In this document: positions 40,611-51,415 of the stretch, piece by piece
Layout: every line of letters starts with the position of its first letter
Numbering within the stretch: position 1 is the first letter of the stretch
NCBI GenBank assembly: GCA_013397075.1
Contig: VWZS01000240.1
Coordinates: 1,115,421 to 1,179,420, forward strand
Length of the DNA stretch: 64,000 bases
Direction: 5' to 3'
DNA from: Rhabdornis inornatus
Lineage: Eukaryota; Chordata; Aves; Passeriformes; Rhabdornithidae
Program-made: the position numbers and the translations under genes
The notes under the pieces: model-generated
The model's database searches: none
The model's input: only the letters and a program-made list of their open reading frames with translations
Told to the model about the DNA's origin: nothing

Positions 40611-41947
40611 GTCTTTCAACCTTCAAATGTTTTCTTCCTTTCTTCTTAAAACTGACAAATCACATTGACAGTACACCAAGACCACCATCTAAAATACAAA
40701 TCAACAATGACTCAACATTTCCTGGGTTTTTCTATTTCAAGAAATTTTAACATATATTCTAATTACAATCTACTTGGGCAAAGACAGGTTTTGGCAAATA
40801 GCTTTAGGATTCTACATGTAACATACTTGGATCTGAGATGGTTCAACATGCTGACTGCTGTGAGAGGTTAATCTCTGTATTCAAGACAAGCCTGATTGTG
40901 GGATTTCACCAGTGGGAGTGGCACTGGTGAAAGGTAAAATTAACAATTTTTGGCTGACTCTGTGCTGGACTGTACCTAAGCACTCTGGATTACACTTGGC
41001 ATCTAGTGCAGGATGCATTGCCTTTACAGCAAACCTCAGTCGTGAATGCAAAAAGGCAAAAAGGAAAATCAAAAAGTGTTAAGGATTGGGTTTGGCCCAA
41101 AAGTCACTGTTAGATCATAATGAAAATAAGAAAACTGGGTGTAGAATCTGTTAGACAGGTGAGGAACTAGTGTATTTTCCAAAAGTATACAACAGGGCTT
41201 TGCAGCCTTGATCCCATTTTCAAAAACAACTCTGACACTGTCAGTTAAAAAGCCTAAGTCACTCAAAACTGGTAGCATGCTCCCTAACCAGTTGGCTAGT
41301 CAAAGGTATAACCAGCCAGCCAGTGATACATTGTGTCACATATAGAATGAGTGTATAAATTTCTTAAGACTGATACAGAGGGTCACTGCACAGTAAAAGC
41401 ACTAGTGACAAGAAATGACCAAAATTAATGACAATAAAATCTTCAGAGTATGTATTAAACTTTTCAACCATATTAGCCCATCTTCAGATTCCTGTCACAG
41501 AGTGCTACAAGGTATTACAGCTCCTCACTGTTACTCTTCTAGCTTCATCTGGACTTCACTCTGCTTTATTCCTGCTTCCTACTCACTCATCACATTTCAG
41601 ATGCTTGTTGTGTAAAGCCACAGACACTACTATATTTGCAAATCTGTTTTAATTCTGTTCAGCATGCATTTTCAAAATTGTCTGTAGAGATCACAATCAT
41701 CGATATACCCACAATGTGTGATACAAACCATTGCAATGATCATATTTTCTACGAGTGCTAGAGAATACAGAGGTGAAATGCTACATTCCACAAGGGAAGA
41801 AGGGCAAATATGGTGAGTCTAAGCAAAAAGATTTACTGATTCTCATGTGGGAAGCAAATTTCCCTGTATTTACTCAAAAATCCATGTGTGTATTGTCAAT
41901 ATTTTGAATCTAGAAGAACTACAGAGAGGGGTATTTCTTGGATTTAC

Positions 41948-42131
41948 CTTGATTCTTCAGAACCAGAATTACAGTCAGTTAAGACTCCTCTTTGACTGGT
42001 TACTCGCAAATCTGAAAGCTTCAGTGCTTCAGTTTCTGCCTGGATAAAAAATTCTGTGGGTTTTTGAGAATTCTTATAAAACTGATGTTCAGCACAGAAG
42101 TCTTCTTTTTTCCGATCCAAGATGTGTGTTT
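41948..42131 (-). CDS. MIPOL1: MIPOL1 second coding exon, divergent N-terminal region
   Basis: Exon of 184 bases with acceptor CCCAATTAG and donor TCAAG/GTAAAT. It is open only in the frame that takes one base from the start-codon exon (G+AA gives Glu) and encodes 60 further residues, beginning THILDRKKEDFCAEHQF and ending NSGSEES, plus two bases (AG). The polar, low-complexity, weakly conserved character fits the N-terminal part of human MIPOL1, where only scattered residues resemble this one. The phase link to the MENWSK exon is the main support. The two leftover bases do not fit directly onto the next firm exon (38897-38961), which needs one. A small exon is therefore missing between them. 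Confidence 0.8.
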
Positions 42132-44099
42132 CTAATTGGGAAGAGAAGCAAACACATTTTCTCATTTGGAGGATGAAGCACAAACTTGAGATTTTTCATT
42201 TGAAAATGGCTTGTTATAAGAATATAATACTGTAGTAGAAAGGAACAAGTAATTCAGTTTTAGATTCACAACTTCTTCATCCCTTCACTAAGGAATGAGA
42301 CCTGTGTTACCTACAGCATGGATGGATGTAGGAATTACAACCCATTAACTGGATTTTTCTCACGGAAACATGAAAAATTAATCACCATTTCCTAATCCCT
42401 CCTCCCCCTTAAATGACTTCTTAAAATAATGCTGATTGTAGAAAATTATTTACCTATCTCTTACAAAATTCAGCTCTACTCTAGTGATATATGATGAATT
42501 TCTGCTATAGAGAGAAAATTTTAGGTTGTAACTAGACTGTTACTTACAGTGAGGTTTCTTTCAAATCCATTTTGGCTGCAAAAGGAGTATCATCAAGCTG
42601 TAATTAGCAACAACAAATTTAAAGCACCATTATTCATTCCTGTAGAGTGTGAGGTACAGGTTCATACAACTAAAGAACTTGAAGAATGCAAAGCAGAAAT
42701 TGTGCCAAAGGGAAAATTATCTGATTAAAATGTTGAGTGTGATAGTTTTCTTAGCTTGGCTACTAGGTATTTTTAGGACATATTTCCGATATCAAGGCAT
42801 TTAAACGAAAGAAAGATCCACATACCACGAATGCTCTTTCATAAAGTAAGAACAAGTACATTTTAATTATTGAATTATATTAAAAAATGAAAAGGAAGCA
42901 GCCTAAAAGCACTGAAAATGGAAAAAAGGGTGCATGTATTTTTCATTCTTTCATTTAGATTAGTAGAGAACACACATTGGAGTGTTTATTTAATAAAGTT
43001 AGTGTTTCCAAATGTTTTGGATAAAATATAGGGCATATATTATTTGATCCATCTTATAACATCTGCCTCAAAAATAATAACAAACTGTCTATACAGTAAA
43101 AACCCACTAGAAATAGACCAAAAATATAAATCAATCAGTATCAAGGTGCCATCCTGCAGGTAAACACAATTATAAACAAAGTTTCCAAGTAAAAAATACT
43201 GAAAACTGTCTCTGAATTGTGTTGCAATAGATTCCTCTCTCAAAGAAGGAAAGACAACCAATGGCATAGGAAACAGCCCAAGGGCCCCAAGAGATGACTT
43301 GGGAATTGGCTGGAGTCAGTTTAACAACTTCCAATATGAACCTGTGTGTTACCACCTCCATGAAAAAGTTATGGGACCCACTGCTCATCTGTATTCTCCA
43401 CATCCACTTCAGCACAAACTTACTTGAATCCACTTTAACCATTTCTGTAAACTGCAACACCGATCATTATACTAGAAAAACAACAGTCAACAAAGTATCA
43501 GAATCTTTGTTTCTTAGCATATGGGTATCATTACCATAAAATATTTCTCGGTAAGTATAATAATACTTTCAGTACTGTAATTGAAATATGTTCCTCATAT
43601 CATTTCACAGCTAGTGCACAAATTGAACACAAGGCCACAGCCACCTGGATTCTTCGAACAAATGTATGCTGTTTCCACTGGCTTGAAATCCTGCAGGCTT
43701 TTGAGCGTTTTTTTTCGAGCAGCTTTCCTCTGAAGTGCTGCTACATCTAAAAACTAGATTTGATCTCTTACTCTTCCTTACAATAAAGAGCAAGGATCTC
43801 TAAAGAAACTTATGTTAAAAAAAATCACCAGATACACTCTAAGAAGCTGACTCAATTTGGGAGCGACAACACATAAGGGCGACATTTTGAAACCTTTCCA
43901 GTAAGTACTATCTGAAAACTAACCTAGTCTGAATTTCCATACTTGCAAAGCATTTTATAGGGAGTTGTGTTTCCCATTTGATTTATATGATGAAGAACTT
44001 CCTATGAAATATCCTGTTCACTTCTCTTGTATCAGATGAAGTGTCTGTATAAATGCAGTTGCAAACATGCTGCAGGAGAGGTGCAATGTTTCGCTTGCC

Positions 44100-44930
44100 A
44101 TAACAACTTTTCCTCCTCCTCTCCAGGGCATCCACTTATTCCATAAGTTATACATATGTGAAAGTGCCTCAAGCGAAGCGTGTTGCATTCTGTGAAAGAA
44201 TTCAAGCACAATGGCTGCCTATTGAAATAACCAGTGACAGTATTGCCAGGAACCTTTGTTCCTTGTTTAGCACCATGGTACGCTACTTTGGCCTTATGAA
44301 AGTTGGAGAAGAAAAACCTCATTCCAGAGACCTAAAAAGTTTAGATGATGTTTTAGGCTGCTTCTATTCCCTTTAGCATGAGAGCAAGTTTTTCCTCTTT
44401 TCACAGTTCCTGTTTTGTTAATTTGCTCCTTTAATTCCAGGACTTTAAGAAGAGACCACAGAAGAGTCACTGAAGTTGGCAGAGACCACTGGAGATCACC
44501 TTTCTGGCACCTCAACCATTTGTATCAGGAAGCTGGCACCAGCAACTTCCAGATTACTTGAGCCCTGCTGTTGTCCTTCCAGCAGATCATTAACATCACT
44601 GTAGTACCCCATGAGAACCTGGACTTTGAACATGAGAATTCTTCCAATCCTCTGAAGAGGGCCTCGTCTACTTCACTGCATCCTCCTCCATGTCTCTCCC
44701 TCTTAGTAGAAGGCTCAAGGCAAACACCACCTGGGTTCCCACATCCTTGATCATCATGCCCAGAGCCATAGAGTCACATCCAATACTTCCCAATACCATC
44801 ACTAATGCCTACGTGGAAGAGCAGCAGGGAGTAAGACGGTCAGATGAGCATCAGCAGACTTTCTATAACATTCTGGATACGAGCTGTCAACAAAAAGCAA
44901 AGGGCTCTAGATGACAGCTCAGTTCAGCAG
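44100..44930. other. GC-richer block of unknown identity
   Basis: This stretch is clearly richer in G+C than its surroundings and breaks the AT-rich intron pattern. It has coding-like composition in patches but no long continuous frame on either strand (the longest are about 96 codons). It could be a degraded mobile element or an old pseudogene. I do not recognise it. Confidence 0.35.
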
Positions 44931-46894
44931 GCAGATTTTTATTTTTAAAACCAGAAATGAATGTAACTGCACGATGAGGTAAATATCTGCATTAGCAGTT
45001 GCACTTCTGCTAAATCCTTGGGCCAAGTCAAAATACATGTTTCTAACTGTAAATTACTGCAGCTAAAGAAAAAAGAGAATTTAGAATAGTACTAGAACTG
45101 TGTTGGTATTTATTAATGCTAATGATGCTTCTTTAGACAACATACATTTGCAGGACACCTTTTCACCCAGATTCAGTTCCCTCAAGAATATGGGTAAGAC
45201 TAAGTCACATCACAGGAGGGTTGTAAGCGGCATTCTTGGAAATATTAGGTGAAACACAGAGGATCTGTTTTTTCTCCACTGGCTTTGTAAGAGAGAAGAT
45301 GATGGCAGCCTCTTCCACTCAAAATTGAAAGCACTGTGCCCAAGGGCATTAAGGTGAGAGGTTTTTACTCATTTAATAAAGCTGTAATTAATTATTTTAT
45401 CAACATGCAAAATTTGTCAGTAGAATGCTTTGGGGAAGACATTTTGAACACTGCCAGACCAATGGACATAGGACTCATTTTATTTTTAAAACCACTTTAT
45501 TCTTCATGACCCCCACTTCAAATAATTTAGGTTTTGGTACATGGTAGCTTGTCTTGTTGCTAAACTAAGTGGCAATTTTAATCAATGCACTTCAGTGCTT
45601 TTCCTCATGCCTCCTGCAAATTGTATTGTGCACTAATTACCAATGCTGCAGACACACACTGGGGAGTAAGTAGCATTTGCAATAATCAGGCTGCACAGGG
45701 AACACCAGAGAAAGGGTAAAACAGCCTTGCAAGCTTTGGAAAAAATTATGTAGATTTCATTAAGTGGTACCACCACTGATGATTCTGGTTCTTGAGTATA
45801 CTAAACAACATTCTTTCCATATAGAACAGTAAAAGTTCAGTAGCCCAGATTAATATTTCACTATAGGGAGAAGCTGAACAGCTGATCTTCTGTATGTATT
45901 TATCTTGAATGAATAGCTTGTTCACATTGAGGGAAAGAAAAGCAAATGTTAAGAAGAAGGAATATAAAGACACTAGAATTAAATCTGGGAATTGATTGTG
46001 AGGGATGTAAGGGGAAGATAATGCTGTCATAGCTTGAAAAAGTAAAGGCAGAACAGAATTCAATGTTGTTAAGCTGGGAGTGGTTAAAAAGTCAAGTAAA
46101 AACATTAAATGCACCATACTGTGCAGGCACCCACTATCCTTCATAGCTTCTTCGGAGAAGTGGGGGATAAGCATCAAGATCAGGGAAAGCACAGGATTAG
46201 AGAATCCCGCACCAACAGTGATAAGTGCACAGAAGGCGCAGATTCAGCTGGAAGACTAAAGAGGCAATAGCTTCCCTTGTTATACCACTCAGCATATTCA
46301 GCAGTCCTGTCATCCAGCAGAAGCAGGGTGGACACCCCCTTCCTCCTGTCTGTAGTCTTTCAGCACCCTACTAAAATGCACTGATCATCTCAGAGGTTTG
46401 CAGGGAATCTCCACAGAATAAAAGCAAGGGAAAACAAACAAAATCCAATGGAACATCCACGTAACACCTCAAAATACAGGACTGGCTACAGATCTGGTTG
46501 CAGGTAAGTATGGGGACACTAGAAGCCCCAGGTGCACCAAATCAGTTTCAAGTGTAATAGTACTTACAGCTTGCTACCTACAGCTTACTGGTATTTATTT
46601 TAAGCTGGTCTGTGGCACAGACACAGTATGTTCTCATCTGTCTGCAAAAGACTGAATGAGTGAACGAACCCCTAGAGGAATGGCAGTAAGAGGCATAATA
46701 GGAAAAAGCAAGAGCAGATAGGAAGGAAATGAGCCATATACACCCTGGGAGCAAAGATGACTGCAAATTCAGTAGCTATGACACTGTGACACTGTCAGAT
46801 TAAAAGCATGTGAAAAAATGTAGAACAAAACATTGTGCTGTATTTGAGGAAGTGCAACCTCAATTAATAAAAACCTCCAGAATTCCTCCTGTTA

Positions 46895-47520
46895 ATCATA
46901 GAATCACAGAATGTTCTGGGTTGGAAGAGACTGTAAAGATCATCTAGTTGCAACTTCCCTGCCCTGGGCAGGGAGGCCACCCATGAGATCATGTTGCCCA
47001 GGGCCCCATCCAGCCTGGCCTTGAAAACTTCCTAGGACAGGGCACTCATAAATTCTCTAGACAACCTGTTTCAGTGCCTCACCACTCTGTGGGTAAAGAA
47101 TTTCTCCAAATATCTTACCTAAATCTCTCCTCTTTTAATTTGACACTGCTCCCCCTTGTCCTATCACTATCTGCCTATGTAAAAAGTTGCTCTCCCTCTT
47201 TTTTTATAAGCCCTCATCAAGTACTAGACGGCTGCAGTGAGGCCCTCCCAGAGCCTTCTCTTCTCGAGGCTGCAAAACCCCAGCTCTCTCAGCCTGTCTC
47301 TCCTCACAGGAGTTGCTCTGATCATCTTCCTAGCCAAGTCTGGATTTGCTGCAACAGGCTCACACTTCTTTTGTGCTGGGGCTCCCAGACTGGATGCAGT
47401 ACTTCACATGGGGTCTCACAAGGGTAGAGTGGAAAGGTGTAATAATTTTCTTCAACTTGCTGGCCAGCCTTCTTTTGATGCAGCCCAGGATGCTGTTGAC
47501 CATTGCTGGGCTGCAATCAT
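46895..47520 (-). mobile_element. CR1 LINE 3' fragment, minus orientation
   Basis: Read on the plus strand it begins ATCATAGAATCACAGAAT, then GGTTGGAAGAGACT and the GCCCAGGGCCCCATCCAGC block. This is the reverse complement of the CR1 3' UTR, so the element points to the minus strand. It continues through the region complementary to the end of the reverse transcriptase frame (CTGCTCCCCCTTGTCC, the GAGGCTGCAAAACCCCAG block, GATGCAGCCCAGGATG). The open frames of up to 155 codons on the plus strand here are antisense to CR1 and not genes. The high-coordinate border is approximate. Confidence 0.95.
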
Positions 47521-49259
47521 GTATTTTTTCTTCTCAGTCTACAAAACCACAACTTCAATGTCTGTGGGTTTGGGGGTTTTTTGTTTGTATAATATCAAAC
47601 ATTTTGAATTTCAAACAGGAGAGAATATTCACTATCCAACACAACTATCTATGCAAAGAGCCACCCTGGTCCTATACCAAACAAATTTGTTTCCACTGGA
47701 ATAATAGGACACACCTCGTACGCTTTAAAAAAACTTGATCTTGCCCCACTACAAATCACACATCTACAACACTTGCTGCAATAACTATGCATGTAAAAGC
47801 ATTACTTTAGAACTTCACACCTATTTTCACTTGACTGTGATTCTTTACTATTGGCTTCCAAATGATCTAATTTTTTTCCTGCAATAACAAGTCTAAAAAC
47901 TTAACCCGATGGCCACTAACTTTTCAAGTGTGCAAATGAAATCTGTACTACGGCCAAATATTCCTTTTTGAGCTGAAAATGATGAGTCAACCATTTTGTC
48001 AAAAGACAAACATTCATTCATTCAGCTATTTAACTACTGGAACTTGTACCAAACAGACTGACTGTGAAAGACACAGACTATTCAAGAGTTTACCCTTTAC
48101 TGAATGATTAAAAGGCATAAATCCTGAAAATTAGCAGGAACCAAAATTCAAGGCTTTTATAGGCATAAATATGCAAAGAGAGAAAATTAGTCTGGTGGAA
48201 GAAATCTGATCCTATTGCGTGGCATTAATGATAAGAGTTGGTTTAGGTCTCATTCATTTTCAGAATGCATTTATTTTAATTTTTAATTCATATTTGAGCT
48301 AACACAGCAATATACATGATTTACACGCATATGTAAAAGGTGTTCATTACTTTTGACTCATTTCCTCACTGTTTTATCTTTCCCATGATCTACAAAAAAT
48401 TTTTCAGAGTTAATCCTAAGAAAAGGTGCTGTACCTAATTTTCAATAAACTAATTCCTGTTTCTGGAAAACAATTACAAAAGGACAGTACAAAAATACCA
48501 GATACATAATATACACTTTCTCCAAAACAAACAACATGAAAAAGTGAGGCTTTATTGTCTTTGGACTTACTACAGATTTACTTATGTTAGCAACTATTCA
48601 GGTCCTTTCAACGCAGAGTAGTATACTGAGACCAAGTAATCTGCAACTAAGAGCAAATAGCTGTCCTTTCATGATGCACTTTTTCTAATGCTTAAAGAAA
48701 ACTGAGCAAGCTTCAAGATGATTATTTAGTAGGACTCTAAGATCACACTAAATCACTTCCATAGCATGGAAGAATGGCAGTCACAGGAACCTTAAAACAA
48801 GCAAAGACTGAGCTCAGAGTAGATTTGTAATACAAAGCTAATTCTTTTTATTTCTCTGTGCTCTGCCCAGTCAAAGTACCATGTATTACCTGCCAAACCC
48901 TTGGCAGTAACAAAGAGGAAATCACCACAAAGACGCATTGTACATTCAGTACCCCAAGAATACATGACCACGGGCTCTGAAGAGAGCATCATGGGTCAGC
49001 TCAAAAGAATGGGGACTATCAACTTACTTTTAAGCAACTCTTACTCATAAAGGTTCTAGATTTATCTCTGAGATAGGATATTTCCTCTCACTTTAAGATA
49101 CACAAGTTCATTGAAATAATGAAAGAAAGAACATTTTTATGGAAACTCTCACAGATATTTTTTAGGAATGCTTAAGTGTTGTGATAGTCATTTTAAAGCT
49201 ATTGAGACTAAGGCACAGAGTGATAAAGTAATTGCACTGAGATCATTGAGCAAGCTACG

Positions 49260-49690
49260 TGTCCTGGTTCCAGCCAGGGTTTATTTTTGCAGTAGACAGG
49301 AAGGTGCATGGCCAGGACACAAGTTACTCGATACCAACTCACATCATTGCCAGGGGCAGGGGAAAGGAATTCTCTTCTGGGGAGAAGAGGTTCCTTCTGG
49401 GCATGAAAATGTGGCAGAGGGAGCTGTCCAGTGTTGCCTATTAAATGGGAAGGGGTGGTTGGGGGATTGGGGGTGTGGTTTCTGTGTGAATCGTTTCTTT
49501 TCTTATTCCCTCTATCATTAGTATTGTTGCTGTTACTGTTCAGTTTCTTATCTCATTGCTGTACCCAGTAAATTGCTCTTATCTCAACCCATGATCTTTG
49601 CTTTTCATGCCCCAAACTGGAGAGTGGAGAGGGAGTGGCACATGGTTTAATGGAAGAATTAATCAGAGAATACCATTCCTAAACCAAGAC
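49260..49690 (+). repeat. 5' LTR of the retroviral element
   Basis: It begins TGTCCTGGTTCCAGCC and ends TAAACCAAGACA. It shares with the 3' LTR, in the same order, the GCCAGGACACA, GAGGGAGCT, ATTAGTATT, GCTGTTACTGTTC and AGAATACCATTCCTAAACCA blocks. Confidence 0.8.
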
Positions 49691-49698
49691 AGCTGTGA

Positions 49699-49716
49699 TT
49701 GGAGCCCAGCGTGAGG
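49699..49716 (+). other. Primer-binding-site-like sequence
   Basis: TGGAGCCCAGCGTGAGG lies eight bases after the 5' LTR. It resembles the TGGCGCCCAACGTGGGG type used by lysine-tRNA-primed retroviruses such as the MMTV/ERVK group, with several mismatches. The eight-base spacing is longer than usual, so the LTR border or this assignment could be slightly off. Confidence 0.5.
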
Positions 49717-50978
49717 CATGAAGTGTTGAGATTCCACAGATCTGCCCAGAGCGGGTTGGAAACAAATTTGATCTTAGCATTTGTTGTATTAGGTCCAGAG
49801 CCAGTGGCCACAATGTTGCTTGGGCTGTTCAAATGGATGCATATATATAACCATGTATATATTCCCATGTGTGCCCCTCACAACCATCTTTTTCACAGCA
49901 GGGACAGGGATCAGGATTCCTTTCTTACTGTACTGTAGGGTATCAGTTTATGACATGATAACATCAAGGACAATGAAGGTCATTTGGGATGTGCATTCAG
50001 TGTTTCTCTCCTATCCTTACTCAGGTACTACCTCTGGGAGTCCATTAACAATTATAGCCCGCCTGTGGGAAGAACAGAGGGGATGACTTTCCCCAGCTTT
50101 TCACCCCTTTTCCTCCTTCAGACCTGTTAAAACAGCTTTTGAGAATTTTGAATTCCTGCTGGATGTTAAGGAAAGCATATTCCTGTCACTAAGTCTGCCA
50201 TGTCTCCTCAGTGCAGTCTACACCAGATTTAGAGTCAGGACAGAGATTTCTAGGGAGGTTGTTCAGAGATCTGCCCTGAGGGTGGATGGCCATGAGTAGC
50301 ATAGAGTGTGGGAGAGAATGGGCCAGGTCTTGGGGAAATTCTCTGCTCCAGTGGTTTACAGGTTCACCCCTGAACAAACACAAGACCCTGTTTAAAGTGA
50401 CAGAATGCTGCACTGCAAGGAAAATGCTGTGGCAACTCCAGAGAGGAGCAGTTTATTGCAGTGTCCTGGGCCCTGGCTACTCTTTACTTTCACAGCTCAA
50501 TACTAGAGAACATCCTCCAGGGGAGGAGTAGGAAAGCAGACCTCCTACAGCACCAAGGCCTCTCAAATTGCAGATGAACCAAGGGAACAACCCGTGCCAG
50601 TAGCAGTCACCCCTACACCCTTTTCTTTCTTGGAAGAGATTCAAGATCAAATGAGTACATTTAGTGAGGAATAAAGAGGAAACAGGAACCACAGAACTGG
50701 AGGAAGAGGCAGGGCCAGAGATAACCACGTGATCCCTATTACCTCAGGAGAGGGTATTTCAAGGACCCAAAAGAGTATCATTGAGCTTTTGGGATAGCTG
50801 CTGTGGAGACAGAAGAAATTAGACAGCTGAATACCTTTCCTGGTCTCTCAGAAGGTTCTGTTCTTTGAGTGTCAGCTGTCCCAAGTGGGCCTGAATAGGA
50901 AACCCCAATTGCCCAGGGATTTTGGACATCATCACTAACAGGTCTGAAGGCAAAAATTTTGGATTATCAGGTGGAAAA
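49717..50978 (+). other. Internal region of the retroviral element, no genes
   Basis: About 1.26 kb between the primer site and the 3' LTR. No frame longer than about 90 codons and no retroviral motif were seen. It ends in a short purine-rich run (AGGTGGAAAA) just before the 3' LTR, in the expected position of a polypurine tract. Confidence 0.6.
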
Positions 50979-51415
50979 TGTCCTTGTTCCAGCAATGACA
51001 GGGTTAATTTTTTGTAGTAGCCAGGAGGGGACATGGCCAGGACACAGACATTATTCTATACCACCTCATGTCATCAGAACTCTTTTCTGGGAAGATAGGG
51101 TGCCTTCTGGTCCAGAAAATGTGTTGGAGGGAGCTATCCAGTACTGACCACTACTGGGGAGGAAAGGGTGGTCTATTATTGAGTGTGCTGTGGTGTGTGT
51201 TTTTCTCCTGAATTGTTTCTTTTCCTATACCTGTCATTAGTATTTTTGCTGTTACTGTTCGTTTTCTTGTCTCATTGCTGTTCCCAGTAATTTGCTTTTC
51301 TCTGAACCTGTGATCTTTACCTTTTGTGGCTCCAGTTGGAGGAGGCAGGACAGGGAGCTGCATGTGGTTTTAGTGGGAGTGCTAAATTGGAGAATACCAT
51401 TCCTAAACCATGACA
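50979..51415 (+). repeat. 3' LTR of the retroviral element
   Basis: It begins TGTCCTTGTTCCAGC and ends TAAACCATGACA. It is collinear with the LTR at 49260-49690, with many substitutions and small indels. Confidence 0.8.

Larger units (their letters stand above)
38962..41947 (-). other. MIPOL1: MIPOL1 interval with a missing exon
   Basis: Lies between exons 41948-42131 and 38897-38961. It contains a CR1 3' fragment at 40391-40610 and, by reading phase, must contain at least one further coding exon of length 3n+2. Candidates are given in the microexon entry and in the findings. Confidence 0.75.
49260..51415 (+). mobile_element. Short endogenous retrovirus-like element with two LTRs
   Basis: Two diverged direct repeats (49260-49690 and 50979-51415) begin TGTCC and end GACA. 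They flank an internal region of only about 1.29 kb. A primer-binding-site-like segment lies just after the first LTR, and an AGGTGGAAAA purine run immediately precedes the second, so the element points to the plus strand. The internal part shows no recognisable gag, pol or env frame, so this is a non-autonomous or internally deleted provirus. LTRs opening with a TGTCCTGGTT-type sequence are abundant in birds. I saw no target-site duplication. The copies differ at many positions, so the insertion is not recent. Confidence 0.8.

Noticed and set aside
42551..42578. A 28-base minus-strand segment with good acceptor (CTTTTGCAG), consensus donor (GTAAGT) and a Kozak-like ATG (CCAAAATGG).
   Set aside because: No phase lets it sit between the start-codon exon and exon 41948-42131: those two join perfectly without it, and inserting it shifts the frame or adds a stop. 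At most it could be an alternative first exon or cassette.
45746..46192. A 148-codon minus-strand open frame, rich in Leu, Phe and Ser.
   Set aside because: It lies in the intron and has no recognisable motif, domain or splice context. Hydrophobic frames like this arise from T-rich non-coding strands.
47237..47738. Plus-strand open frames of 117, 155 and 130 codons.
   Set aside because: They overlap the minus-oriented CR1 fragment and are antisense to it, with the tail running into flanking sequence.
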